Assembly: GCA_945888065.1 (NCBI GenBank)
Contig: CAMCZU010000005.1
Location: 1 to 56,049, forward strand
DNA from: Rickettsia typhi
Lineage (GTDB): Bacteria; Pseudomonadota; Alphaproteobacteria; WRAU01; Hepatincolaceae
DNA length: 56,049 nt
Reading direction: 5' to 3'
Numbering within the stretch: the first letter of the stretch is position 1; the number at the start of each line of letters is the position of its first letter. Below the pieces are notes generated by a model that had not been told where the DNA came from, did not search any database, and worked only from the letters and a program-made list of their open reading frames with translations. This document shows, piece by piece, positions 45,737 through 54,855 of the stretch. Both the position numbers and the translations under genes were made by a program.

Positions 45737-47314
45737 TTATCTTTTTATAGCATTATTAATTAATATTTTAGAATTTTGCAAACCATATAATGCAAAAAAT
45801 GATCCCATTCGTGGACCTTCTTTTTGCCCTAATAAAGATTCATATAGTAAGCAAAACCAATTTTTCAACTCTAAATTTAATTCTTTTCCTACACTATAGA
45901 CTATATTTTGAATATCTACTGCTGTTGCATTATTATCAAGATTATCTAATTTATTCAATAGAGTTTGTAAGAATGTTTTTTCTTGATTATCTAGCACTTT
46001 ATAATTTAGGGTTGGCTTAATAAAATCATTATAATAATTTATAGCATAAGTTAACAAATTATCAATAATATCTTTTGATTGCCCTTGTATATTTTTATAT
46101 TTTTTTATAAAACTCCACAATAAATCTTTATCTTCACTTTTTACCACTCCTACTAAATTAAGGATTAAAGCAAATGTAATATCACTATCTATTGATGAAG
46201 GATTATTATTGTGAATAAAAAAAATTGGGCTTTCTAGTTTATCTTGCTCGTTTAATTGAGGATATTTAGTTAAAGACAAAAGCCAATCATCTACAGATTT
46301 TGGAATAATATCAAAATACAATCTTTTAGCAGTTTGTGGTTTTTGATACATAAAATAAGATAAACTTTCTTTATTACCATAGCTTAACCACTCTTCTATT
46401 GATAATCCGTTGCCTTTAGATTTAGAGATTTTTTCTCCATTTTTATCTAAAAATAATTCATATGTTAAATTAAGCGGAGGAGTGCTACCTAAAATTTTGC
46501 AAATTTTAGAAGATAGTGCTACAGATGGAATTAAATCTTTACCAGACATTTCATAATCCACATTTAATGCCGCCCAGCGCATTGCCCAATCTACCTTCCA
46601 TTGCAATTTGCAATTACCATCTAAAATAGAAGTCTCTACTTCTTTATTTTCTTCATTCACATACACAATAGTGCTATTTGCAACATTATAAGATACAACT
46701 TTTGCCTGTAATACTCTGTTAAATGTTTTATCTATTGGTAAAAACGGGCTATAGGTTTCTTTTCTTTCATCTCCCAAAGAGGGAAGCATAATTTTTAAAA
46801 TTTCATCATAATGTTTTAAAATATTTTTTAAAGTATCATTAAACATTCCACTTTGATAACATTTTGTAGAGCTTTTAAATTCATAAGTAAAACCAAAATT
46901 ATCTAAAAATTCACATAATTTTGCATTATTGTGTTCTCCAAAACTTGGATATTTGCCAAATGGATCTGCTACTGATGTTAGTGGTTTTCCTAAATCTTTA
47001 ACTAGCATATCTTGATTTGGAATATTTGTTGGAACTTTTCTTAGGGCATCTAAATCATCACTAAAAGCAAACAATTTAGTAGGAATATTTGATAGTTGAG
47101 AAAATGCAAACATTACCATAGATGTTCTTGCAACTTCTCCAAAGGTTCCAATATGAGGTAAGCCTGAGGGTCCGTATCCTGTTTCAAATAATACATAACC
47201 TTTTTGTGGAGTTTTATAGTCAATTTTTTCTAAAATTTTTTTTGCCTCAATAAAGGGCCAACTTTTTGCATTTAAAGCAAATTCTTTTATAGCATTTGCA
47301 TCTAATTTTGTCAT
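45737..47314 (-). CDS. lysS: Class I lysyl-tRNA synthetase
   Basis: A 525-residue class I (archaeal-type) LysRS, kept by many alphaproteobacteria in place of the class II enzyme. The class I signatures are present: HIGTFGEVART (residues about 55-65) for HIGH, and KISKSKGNGLS (about 296-306) for KMSKS. Length is normal. It is 13 bases upstream of gcrA and probably cotranscribed. Confidence 0.96.
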   Translation of the reverse strand: MTKLDANAIKEFALNAKSWPFIEAKKILEKIDYKTPQKGYVLFETGYGPSGLPHIGTFGEVARTSMVMFAFSQLSNIPTKLFAFSDDLDALRKVPTNIPNQDMLVKDLGKPLTSVADPFGKYPSFGEHNNAKLCEFLDNFGFTYEFKSSTKCYQSGMFNDTLKNILKHYDEILKIMLPSLGDERKETYSPFLPIDKTFNRVLQAKVVSYNVANSTIVYVNEENKEVETSILDGNCKLQWKVDWAMRWAALNVDYEMSGKDLIPSVALSSKICKILGSTPPLNLTYELFLDKNGEKISKSKGNGLSIEEWLSYGNKESLSYFMYQKPQTAKRLYFDIIPKSVDDWLLSLTKYPQLNEQDKLESPIFFIHNNNPSSIDSDITFALILNLVGVVKSEDKDLLWSFIKKYKNIQGQSKDIIDNLLTYAINYYNDFIKPTLNYKVLDNQEKTFLQTLLNKLDNLDNNATAVDIQNIVYSVGKELNLELKNWFCLLYESLLGQKEGPRMGSFFALYGLQNSKILINNAIKR

Positions 47315-47399
47315 AACTAACCTTATAATTTAGTATTTAGTATTTATCAATAATTTTTAGCTACATTATAGTATATTTTTGTATTTAGTTAAAGATTTT

Positions 47400-48095
47400 T
47401 TATATAAAAGTACTTTTTAATCTTTTTTCTAAACTATTTTTAAAGATTTTTTTAAATTTTTTAAAAACTAACAATGAATGTATATATTTAGCTACATAAG
47501 TATTAAAAAATGCAACTAATTTAAATTTAAAGCTATATTTTGGAGATACAAAAAACTTTGCATAAAAATACCAATAAGTTAGCCCTTTGCTAGAAAATTT
47601 TCTAAAAGTAGACATACACCAAGGTTTTCTACCTATATAATGTATTAAAGCTAGATTTTGAAATGCCTTGTGTGTTAAATTTATATACATTTTAGATACA
47701 AAGGATAACACATTAGCATCTACAATATATTTAATATAAGATTTATAAGAACTGCCCATAAGATATTCTTCTGTAAGCTGGTATCCTCCCTGCTAATAAA
47801 TACATTGAATTATATAGTATGCTCCCCAGTGCATATTAGGAAAGCTAATATTATGATATTGTGGATTAGATGCAACATTTATTAAATCAATTTTAATATT
47901 ATGCAAATTATTTTGTTTAAAAATTTGTAAATATTTTGTTAAATCTCCCTCTACAATATCTCCATTGTGGATTATATAAATATTTAAGCTATGTTTTTAA
48001 TTATTAATAGCTAAAGAAAGTGAGGTAATCATTACATAAATTAAATGATTTTTATTTATACAAAAGGCAATATTTATATTATTATTTTGATTCAT
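47400..48095 (-). pseudogene. Decayed family 8 glycosyltransferase gene
   Basis: Reading all minus frames rebuilds a GT8 (LPS-type hexosyltransferase) gene. ATG 48095 opens NINIAFCINKNHLIYVMITS, ended by TAA at 47997-47999. The same frame continues KHSLNIYIIHNGDIVEGD and MHWGAYYIIQCIY, then a TAG; one frame over gives LLAGRIPAYRRISYG, the usual continuation. The frame then changes again into a 119-residue open stretch (47400-47759) with YIVDANVLSF and IHYIGRKPW, the GT8 C-terminal motif. The central DxD sugar-nucleotide region is missing, so there is one stop, at least one frameshift, and a deletion. No active enzyme is possible. It leaves 47760-48144 without an intact gene. Confidence 0.88.
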
Positions 48096-48144
48096 TATCT
48101 TTGTTATTTAGTAAGTATTATTAATTAATTATATTATTATTTGA

Positions 48145-49668
48145 TTATTTTTTCCATATAGATTCTACAAATTCCCCTAAATTTAGTTTATCCCATTTTT
48201 CATCTATATTTTTTATTGTATCTTCATCCATTTCAATTTTTTTGCCCCACTTTCTTGTAGTTTCGGGGTGAATTTTTGTTGTGGCATCTATCCCCATTTT
48301 TGAACCCAAACCAGCTTGAGGGGAAGCAAAATCTAAATAATCTATAGGGGTATTTTCTATTATTGTGCAATCTCTTGCAAAATCTACATTTGTGGATATC
48401 GCCCAAATTACATCGTCCATATTTCTTACATTTATATCTTCATCTAATACCACTATTAGTTTTGTATACATAAATTGCCTTAAATAGCTCCAAATTCCCA
48501 TCATTATTCGTTTTGATTGCCCTGCATACATTTTTTTTATAGATACATTAATCATTCTATAAGAACAAGCTTGTGGAACTAAATAAAAATCTACAATTTC
48601 TGGAAATTGTTGTTTTATTAGGGGAACAAACATATCATTTAAGCATTCTGCTAAAATTGATGGCTCATCATTTGGTCTACTTGTATAGGTTGTTAAATAA
48701 ACAGGTTTTTTTGTAGTTGTAATTGCTTTAATTTCAAATATTGGAAACATTTCTATCTCATTATAATATCCTGTATGATCTCCATATGGTCCCTCTGGTG
48801 CTTCTTCGTTGCATTTTATTACCCCTTCTAAGATAATTTCTGCATTTGCTGGAACTAAAATATCACAAGTAATTGCTTTTACAAGATCGGTTTTTTCTCC
48901 CCTTAACAGCCCTGCAAACTTATATTCAGATAAATTATCTGGCAGAGGCATTACAGAGGCTAAAATAAGTGCAGGGTCTGCTCCTATACATACACAAATT
49001 GGCATATCTTGATTTGGATTTTGTTTTTTCCACCTTGCAAAATGTTGGGCTCCGCCCCTGTGGGCTAACCACCTCATAATTAGTTTATTTTTAGATAATT
49101 TTTGCATTCTATAAATGCCTAAATTAAAATCATCTACATCTTCTTGAAATTTTTCCCCAAAGCTTGGACCATTGCTAATTGCTATCCCCCAAGTTATCAG
49201 CGGAGCTGGTTCATTTGGATAACACCACTGAATTGGAAGTGAGTCTAAATTTACTTCCTCGCCCTCATATATAACCTCTTGAGCATAGGCTTTTTTTACC
49301 ACATTATTGCCCATATTCATTAAAGTTTTTAGCAGTGGAAAATAGCTAAACATTTGAGATAAATTTTTAGGGGGAGTTGGGTGCCTTAAAAAAGCTAAAA
49401 GCTTAGCTAATTCTTCTACCTCAGTAGAGTTTTTTTGTAATCCCATATTAAATCTATTTTTTGTAGTAAATAAATTAAGTAGAACAGGATAGTTTAATTT
49501 TTTGCCATCTTTATCTACTACATTTTCACATAAAACAGCAGGTCCGCCTACTTTTATAAGCCTACTTTGAATTTCTGTGAATTCTAAATAGGTTGAAATT
49601 GGCTCTGAAATCCTAACTAATTGATTGTTTTTTTCTAAAACTTTAATAAAATCTTGAAGTGTTTTCAT
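48145..49668 (-). CDS. ubiD: 4-hydroxy-3-polyprenylbenzoate decarboxylase UbiD
   Basis: A 507-residue UbiD that removes the carboxyl group in ubiquinone synthesis using prenylated FMN made by UbiX. Recognised from SRLIKVGGPAVLCENV, WLAHRGGAQHFARWK, EAPEGPYGDHTGYYNE (about 290-305) and YTSRPNDEPS. Its length matches proteobacterial UbiD. ubiX is not in the window. It feeds the same pool as ubiA, ubiG and rquA. Confidence 0.95.
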   Translation of the reverse strand: MKTLQDFIKVLEKNNQLVRISEPISTYLEFTEIQSRLIKVGGPAVLCENVVDKDGKKLNYPVLLNLFTTKNRFNMGLQKNSTEVEELAKLLAFLRHPTPPKNLSQMFSYFPLLKTLMNMGNNVVKKAYAQEVIYEGEEVNLDSLPIQWCYPNEPAPLITWGIAISNGPSFGEKFQEDVDDFNLGIYRMQKLSKNKLIMRWLAHRGGAQHFARWKKQNPNQDMPICVCIGADPALILASVMPLPDNLSEYKFAGLLRGEKTDLVKAITCDILVPANAEIILEGVIKCNEEAPEGPYGDHTGYYNEIEMFPIFEIKAITTTKKPVYLTTYTSRPNDEPSILAECLNDMFVPLIKQQFPEIVDFYLVPQACSYRMINVSIKKMYAGQSKRIMMGIWSYLRQFMYTKLIVVLDEDINVRNMDDVIWAISTNVDFARDCTIIENTPIDYLDFASPQAGLGSKMGIDATTKIHPETTRKWGKKIEMDEDTIKNIDEKWDKLNLGEFVESIWKK

Positions 49669-49768
49669 TTAAATAAACTTAATTTCTTTGATATATTTTA
49701 AAAACTAGTATATCATTTTATTATTACTTTAAGAAAAAAAATTTAAAAAACACCACATATTTATACTT

Positions 49769-50755
49769 ATGAAAAAATTAAATGTTTTATATCCAAAATA
49801 TCCCTTATATAAACAAAAATTATTGAAAGAATCAGCTCAACCTTTTTCTGGGGTTGATATATCTTTTAAAAAATATTTAATGTTCCAAAACAATATAGAA
49901 GCTAAAATTGAGCAATTAAAAAATGGTTTAGATGAAAATTCTAAAAAATATATAGATTATTGCATAGATTGTATGCTTTCATTTCCATCGCATACATCTG
50001 ATATTGAAAAAATTGAAATTTTTAGGCAATCTAATTATGAACCTTTAGCTAAATGGTGGTATCCTAAATGGCTTATGGAATTATTTAAAAGTTATGAAGC
50101 AAAATCAAACCTTTATTATTTTGGGCACGGGTTAGATTTATTGCCACAAAAAGCTATAAAATATATTGAAAATAAAATAGCTTTTGATTTAGGTGCATTT
50201 GATGGAGAATCTGCAATTGTTTTAAGTAATTACAATTTTTGTGATATTTTTTCTTTTGATATTTCATTAATTAATTTACAAAGAATTAAAGATAATTTAA
50301 CTTTATTTCCACATATTAATAATGTATCTAGCTTTCATATGGCTTTATCTAATAAAAAATCTTCTATAGTTATAGCAGATTCAGCAAGAGTTGACACGAA
50401 TATTAATAATCTAAATACTTGGCAAAATAATCACTCAAATAATATAGAAGTTAAAGTAGATACCCTAGATAATTTTATGGTTAATTATAAAAACAAGCAA
50501 ATTGGTTTTATAAAAATGGATATTGAAGGCGATGAAATTAATTGTTTAGCTGGAGCAAAACAATCTATTGCAAAAGATAGACCTATTTTAGCAATTTCTA
50601 TTTATCATCACCCAGAGCAATTTTTTGAAACTAAAGCATTAATTGAGAGTTGGAATTTAAATTATAAATTTATTATTACACCACTAGATTTTGGTCAATG
50701 GAGTCCTTTTGTAGAGTGTACTTTACTTGCTTATCCATCTGAGCTACAAGATTAA
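49769..50755 (+). CDS. FkbM-family SAM methyltransferase
   Basis: A 328-residue protein. The C-terminal half is an FkbM methyltransferase: KIAFDLGAFDGESAIVLS (about 136-153) binds SAM, FSFDISLINLQRIKDNL follows, and IGFIKMDIEGDEINCLAGAK (about 250-269) is the family signature. The first 130 residues are an unassigned helical region. FkbM enzymes O-methylate sugars and small molecules, often on surface glycans. It lies one gene away from the dead GT8 gene. The 3' end overlaps rmuC by four bases. Confidence 0.85.
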   Translation: MKKLNVLYPKYPLYKQKLLKESAQPFSGVDISFKKYLMFQNNIEAKIEQLKNGLDENSKKYIDYCIDCMLSFPSHTSDIEKIEIFRQSNYEPLAKWWYPKWLMELFKSYEAKSNLYYFGHGLDLLPQKAIKYIENKIAFDLGAFDGESAIVLSNYNFCDIFSFDISLINLQRIKDNLTLFPHINNVSSFHMALSNKKSSIVIADSARVDTNINNLNTWQNNHSNNIEVKVDTLDNFMVNYKNKQIGFIKMDIEGDEINCLAGAKQSIAKDRPILAISIYHHPEQFFETKALIESWNLNYKFIITPLDFGQWSPFVECTLLAYPSELQD

Positions 50756-52062
50756 TCTTCTAATTCAATTTCTAACTCTTCTAGCAAATTAGATTCTTCT
50801 GTATGAAGCTTTTTAGCAGTTTTTGCACCTAAATCTTGTAATCTTTTTGCTCTATTTACTAAATTTCCATTGCCTAATGTAAGCATTTTATAAGCATTAT
50901 TGTAGGTATCTTGAGATTTTTGAATTTGAGCCCCTACTTTTTCTATTTCACTTACAAAGCTTACAAATTTATCATACATTTTACCAGCAAGTGATGCAAT
51001 TTCATCGGCATTTTTATTACGTTTTTCTAATGCTAACATATGTGCTATGGTTCGCAGTATTGCAATTAAATTATTGGTAGATACAAGCATAATATTTTTA
51101 GAAAGTGCATATTCGTGCAAATTAGAATTACTAGATATTGCTAACATATAAGCAGATTCAAGTGGCATAAACATAATTGTGTATTCGGCAGATATTAGTT
51201 TATCTAAGTTATGGTAAGCCTTTTGTGAGAGTGAATCTATATGGTTTTTAATTGCTCCTATAAATTCTTTTAAGTAAGTTTCTTTATTTATATTGTGGTC
51301 TTCTTCTTCATTTATTGAGGGGTTTGCACTATTATAATATTTTTCATAAGATATTAAAGATACTTTAGAATCTATTACTATATGTTTATTTTCAGGCAAA
51401 TTTATAATTACATCGGGTCTTGCAATATCATTATTATCATTCCTTAAATTTAGGGATTTTCCTTGCAGTGTGTAATCTATATCTTTAATTAATCCTGATA
51501 ATTCTAGTATTTTTTCTAGTTGGAATTCACCCCAGTTGCCCTGTAGCTTTTTATCTCCCCGCAAAGCATTTGCAAGGTTTAAAGATTGGTTAGATAGCTC
51601 TTTATTCATTAACATAATGTTTTTAATTTCACTTTGCAAACTTGCTGTCTCTTTTAGGTAATCTTTATGGTTTGTTTCTAATTTATTGATGTGTTGTTGC
51701 AAGGGCTCTAGCAAAAGTTTTAGGTTATGGCTGTTATCTACCATTAATTTTGTGCGACTTTCTTCTAATATTTTTGTGCTTAAATTTTCAAAATCTATTT
51801 GTAATTTTGCTTTTAGCTCTTGCAGGTTTTTTTCTCTCTCTTTAAGGGTAGATATTTGCTCTAGCTGGGTGTAGATTTGCTCTTGTAAATCTTCATTTAT
51901 ATTTATTTGCTTTTGCAATTGCATTTCCTGTTGTTTTGCAGTTGAATTTGCAATAGATAGCTCATTTATTAAATTTTGTTGCCTTTTTATTTGCCTTATG
52001 TATATAATTAATCCAAAAAAAATACTAGCAACAATTGCTACAAAAATAGTTTGTATAGTCAT
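50752..52062 (-). CDS. rmuC: DNA recombination protein RmuC
   Basis: A 436-residue RmuC: one N-terminal membrane helix (residues 4-22), a long coiled coil (about 30-160, Gln/Glu/Leu-rich heptads), and the RmuC nuclease-like domain with NWGEFQLEKILELSGL (about 175-190), RPDVIINLPENKHIVIDSKVSL (about 211) and MFMPLESAYMLA. It limits DNA inversions at repeats; mechanism unclear. Last gene of ubiA-unknown-rmuC. Confidence 0.94.
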   Translation of the reverse strand: MTIQTIFVAIVASIFFGLIIYIRQIKRQQNLINELSIANSTAKQQEMQLQKQININEDLQEQIYTQLEQISTLKEREKNLQELKAKLQIDFENLSTKILEESRTKLMVDNSHNLKLLLEPLQQHINKLETNHKDYLKETASLQSEIKNIMLMNKELSNQSLNLANALRGDKKLQGNWGEFQLEKILELSGLIKDIDYTLQGKSLNLRNDNNDIARPDVIINLPENKHIVIDSKVSLISYEKYYNSANPSINEEEDHNINKETYLKEFIGAIKNHIDSLSQKAYHNLDKLISAEYTIMFMPLESAYMLAISSNSNLHEYALSKNIMLVSTNNLIAILRTIAHMLALEKRNKNADEIASLAGKMYDKFVSFVSEIEKVGAQIQKSQDTYNNAYKMLTLGNGNLVNRAKRLQDLGAKTAKKLHTEESNLLEELEIELED

Positions 52063-52070
52063 TTTAGTTT

Positions 52071-53120
52071 TTAATCCTTAGTTTTTTTAATATTATTTTC
52101 GTCTTCTTTATTTAGAGTATTTAATTGTGGAATTTTATTACCAAAATATCGCTTTTTAATTGCAATTACAGCTAACCAACCAAAATATAGAGTTGCTAAT
52201 TTTACTATAAAATTTGTAAACATCCAAATTGACCTATAAAATCTGTTATCAATATGGTAAAAACAATTAATAAATCTATCTAATACATTTTGATTACACA
52301 TAATTTTATTTGCTAAAACATCTCCAAATGGAACACTAAATGGTAAAATATTATTATCTTTAAATATAGATACACTACCCCAAAAATAAGATCCCACAGC
52401 ATCTAAAATAATACAAATTAACATTAAACACAAAGAAATAGCTATAGCCCAATGCCCCCTGTGAATCCAAAATAATAATTTTTTAAACCAATGATTGCGA
52501 CTTTCAAAAAATTCTAAATATCTTTTTATAGTGTCTTTTTGTAAAGTGTTTTGTAGAGTATTGTAGTGTTCTTTGTATTTTTGATATTTAGTATCCATAG
52601 TAATATAATCATCATTTTTTATTGATTCTACCATATATTTAAAATCAAATTCTAAAATAAAACTTAGTTTTTTTGCGTTAGATGATATGTTATTTAAATT
52701 TTTAATTTTGCAATTGAAAAGCTTGTAATCCCATATTGAAAAGTTGTTTACTTTATATTTACTATTACGATCACCCCATTTATAAATACACACATACCGA
52801 TCAACTTCTTCAGCTACAGGTTCACCAAATTCATCATTGTATGTATCTGCAATAGTGCGATATATATATAACTTTAATCCACAAGAAAAGCTTAATATAT
52901 CTAAAAAGTCGTATCTACTATCATCTGATTTTCCACTTTTGTATTCATTAACTTTCATATTAACAAAAATAATTATTGTATCTTTATATTTATCTAATTC
53001 TTGAGGATTTAGAGTTTTTATAAAATCATTTAAACTTAAACTTATAGAGTTATTATTTGATTTATCACTTAATTTAACATAGCCTTCATTGGTGTTTTTT
53101 TTAAACATATAACGCTCCAA
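52071..53120 (-). CDS. Hypothetical protein with two C-terminal membrane helices
   Basis: A 349-residue protein I do not recognise. Residues 1-215 are soluble, with a mixed alpha/beta look (KDTIIIFVNMKVNEY, DILSFSCGLKLYIYR, FILEFDFKYMV) and a charged helix before the membrane. Two membrane segments follow (about 222-243 and 302-325), separated by a loop with two cysteines (IMCNQ, INCFYH). The tail is charged. Start may be ATG 53120 or ATG 53108 (MFKKNT); both overlap the end of ubiA. It is eight bases upstream of rmuC, so ubiA, this gene and rmuC form an operon. No homology-based function can be offered. Confidence 0.7.
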   Translation of the reverse strand: MERYMFKKNTNEGYVKLSDKSNNNSISLSLNDFIKTLNPQELDKYKDTIIIFVNMKVNEYKSGKSDDSRYDFLDILSFSCGLKLYIYRTIADTYNDEFGEPVAEEVDRYVCIYKWGDRNSKYKVNNFSIWDYKLFNCKIKNLNNISSNAKKLSFILEFDFKYMVESIKNDDYITMDTKYQKYKEHYNTLQNTLQKDTIKRYLEFFESRNHWFKKLLFWIHRGHWAIAISLCLMLICIILDAVGSYFWGSVSIFKDNNILPFSVPFGDVLANKIMCNQNVLDRFINCFYHIDNRFYRSIWMFTNFIVKLATLYFGWLAVIAIKKRYFGNKIPQLNTLNKEDENNIKKTKD

Positions 53121-53973
53121 AGCTTAGTAGTATAATTATTGCAAAATATACATTTTGCTTAAAAAATTTAAAACACATTTGTGTATTTTTATAATCTAGC
53201 TTAAAAAAGTTTATTAATATATACATATATGCAAAAAATTGCATTATGTAATAAAACTCATTAAAATTTTTATACAACCCTAAAAATATTGTTAATAACC
53301 CCATTGCTATATAGCATAATCCTAATATTATTTTTGCTCTCTCTTGCATCAAGATTGCTATAGAATTAAGCCCTAATTTTTTATCATCTATATAATCTTG
53401 GTAAGCATATATTCCATCATAACATAAAGTCCACAAAATTGATGCAACATATAAAATTATAGACTCTGTATTAATATATCCAAAAATAATTGCAGAAGAT
53501 AACACTATCCCCCAGTTAAATGCTAAGCCTAATATTAGTTGAGGAATTTTAAAAAATCTTTTGCTTAGTGGATAAATTATTACAATTGGCAAAACTCCTA
53601 AAGCTATGATTTTAGCATAATTAGGTAAACTTAATAAAATTATTATAGGAATTATAGATAACACAATCAAAAATATTAAAGCATCGCTTTTTGTTAATAA
53701 TTTAGATGCTAGGGGTCTGTTTTTTGTTCTGCCTACTTTTGCATCTATGTTAGAGTCAAATACATCATTTATTACACATCCCCAAGCCCTCATAATTATT
53801 GATCCCACTGCAAAAATTGCATATAAATATATAATATAAAGTATGCTAAATTTTTGAGGTGATAAATATAAATTAAGTGTTAACCCCCATAGTGATGGTA
53901 GCATTAGTAGCATATATCCAAAGGGGCTGTTAAACCTACCTAAATAATAAAATAATTTAATTTTTGTTAGCAT
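53101..53973 (-). CDS. ubiA: 4-hydroxybenzoate polyprenyltransferase UbiA
   Basis: A 290-residue membrane prenyltransferase that attaches the isoprenoid tail to 4-hydroxybenzoate. The two Asp-rich motifs are intact: NDVFDSNIDAKVGRTKNRPL (residues about 68-87) and YAYQDYIDDKKLG (about 189-201). About eight hydrophobic helices. First gene of the operon that runs to rmuC. Confidence 0.95.
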   Translation of the reverse strand: MLTKIKLFYYLGRFNSPFGYMLLMLPSLWGLTLNLYLSPQKFSILYIIYLYAIFAVGSIIMRAWGCVINDVFDSNIDAKVGRTKNRPLASKLLTKSDALIFLIVLSIIPIIILLSLPNYAKIIALGVLPIVIIYPLSKRFFKIPQLILGLAFNWGIVLSSAIIFGYINTESIILYVASILWTLCYDGIYAYQDYIDDKKLGLNSIAILMQERAKIILGLCYIAMGLLTIFLGLYKNFNEFYYIMQFFAYMYILINFFKLDYKNTQMCFKFFKQNVYFAIIILLSFGALYV

Positions 53974-54046
53974 TTAAAATCTTTTTGTTTATCTTATTTA
54001 TATTAGTATATTTACAAAATTTAAAAATTACAATATTATATAATTT

Positions 54047-54769
54047 ATGTCTTACAAAATTAAAACTCGTATTTATTACAATTTAGATATTATTGCAAAA
54101 TCTAACATTACTTTAGACAACTTTAATTCTCATCATCTTGCTAATGTGCTAAAAATACAAACTGGTGAATTTGTGTCTGTTTTTAATGAAATCTCAGGTG
54201 AATTTGTATGCAAAGTGCTTAATTGCCACAAAAAAAATACCACCCTTGAGGTGCTTGAAAAAATTAAAGATTTTACTCCTCCTAAATATTTGCTCCATTT
54301 AGCTTATGCTCCCCTAAAAAAAGATGCTAATGATTTTGTTATTGAAAAATCTTGTGAACTGGGAGTTTCCGCATTAAGTAATATTATTACAAATAGATGT
54401 GTAAATAAACCTCTTGAAGTTGATAAAATTAAAATAAAGCTACAAGGTGCATCTTCTCAGTGTGGTAGGCTAGATATTCCACAAGTTTTACTTGGCAAAA
54501 AGCTTGTTGATTTTGTGCAAGAACACAAAAAAGATAACAATATTTTTTGGTTAAATGAATTTTTTTTAGGTGATGTATTTTCTAATGTTTTACAAAATAC
54601 TCCCCCTAAAAACTCTATCATTTTAATTGGTCCTGAGGGTGGATTTGATATGCAAGAGAAAAGCTTTTTATCTGAAAATACAATTCCTTGCTATATTAAA
54701 GGAAACATTTTAAGGGCAGAAACAGCAAGTATTGTAGCACTTGTAAATTTTAATTTATTTTGCAATTAA
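54047..54769 (+). CDS. rsmE: 16S rRNA m3U1498 methyltransferase RsmE
   Basis: A 240-residue SPOUT-fold enzyme. The PUA-like N-terminal domain is followed by the knot: NDFVIEKSCELGV (about 86-98), ILIGPEGGFDMQEKSFL (about 196-212) and ILRAETASIVAL. Length is standard. Divergent from ubiA; gshA follows on the same strand 86 bases on. Confidence 0.95.
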   Translation: MSYKIKTRIYYNLDIIAKSNITLDNFNSHHLANVLKIQTGEFVSVFNEISGEFVCKVLNCHKKNTTLEVLEKIKDFTPPKYLLHLAYAPLKKDANDFVIEKSCELGVSALSNIITNRCVNKPLEVDKIKIKLQGASSQCGRLDIPQVLLGKKLVDFVQEHKKDNNIFWLNEFFLGDVFSNVLQNTPPKNSIILIGPEGGFDMQEKSFLSENTIPCYIKGNILRAETASIVALVNFNLFCN

Positions 54770-54855
54770 TTACTTTGTAATTAAATGTTTTGCAATTTAT
54801 ACAATATCATACTAAATACATATAATATCTAAATTAGAGAAAGGAAAAACAAACT

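Noticed and set aside
47400-47759. 119-codon frame as an independent gene
   Set aside because: It is the C-terminal remnant of the GT8 gene; sequence upstream in other frames restores the N-terminal part.
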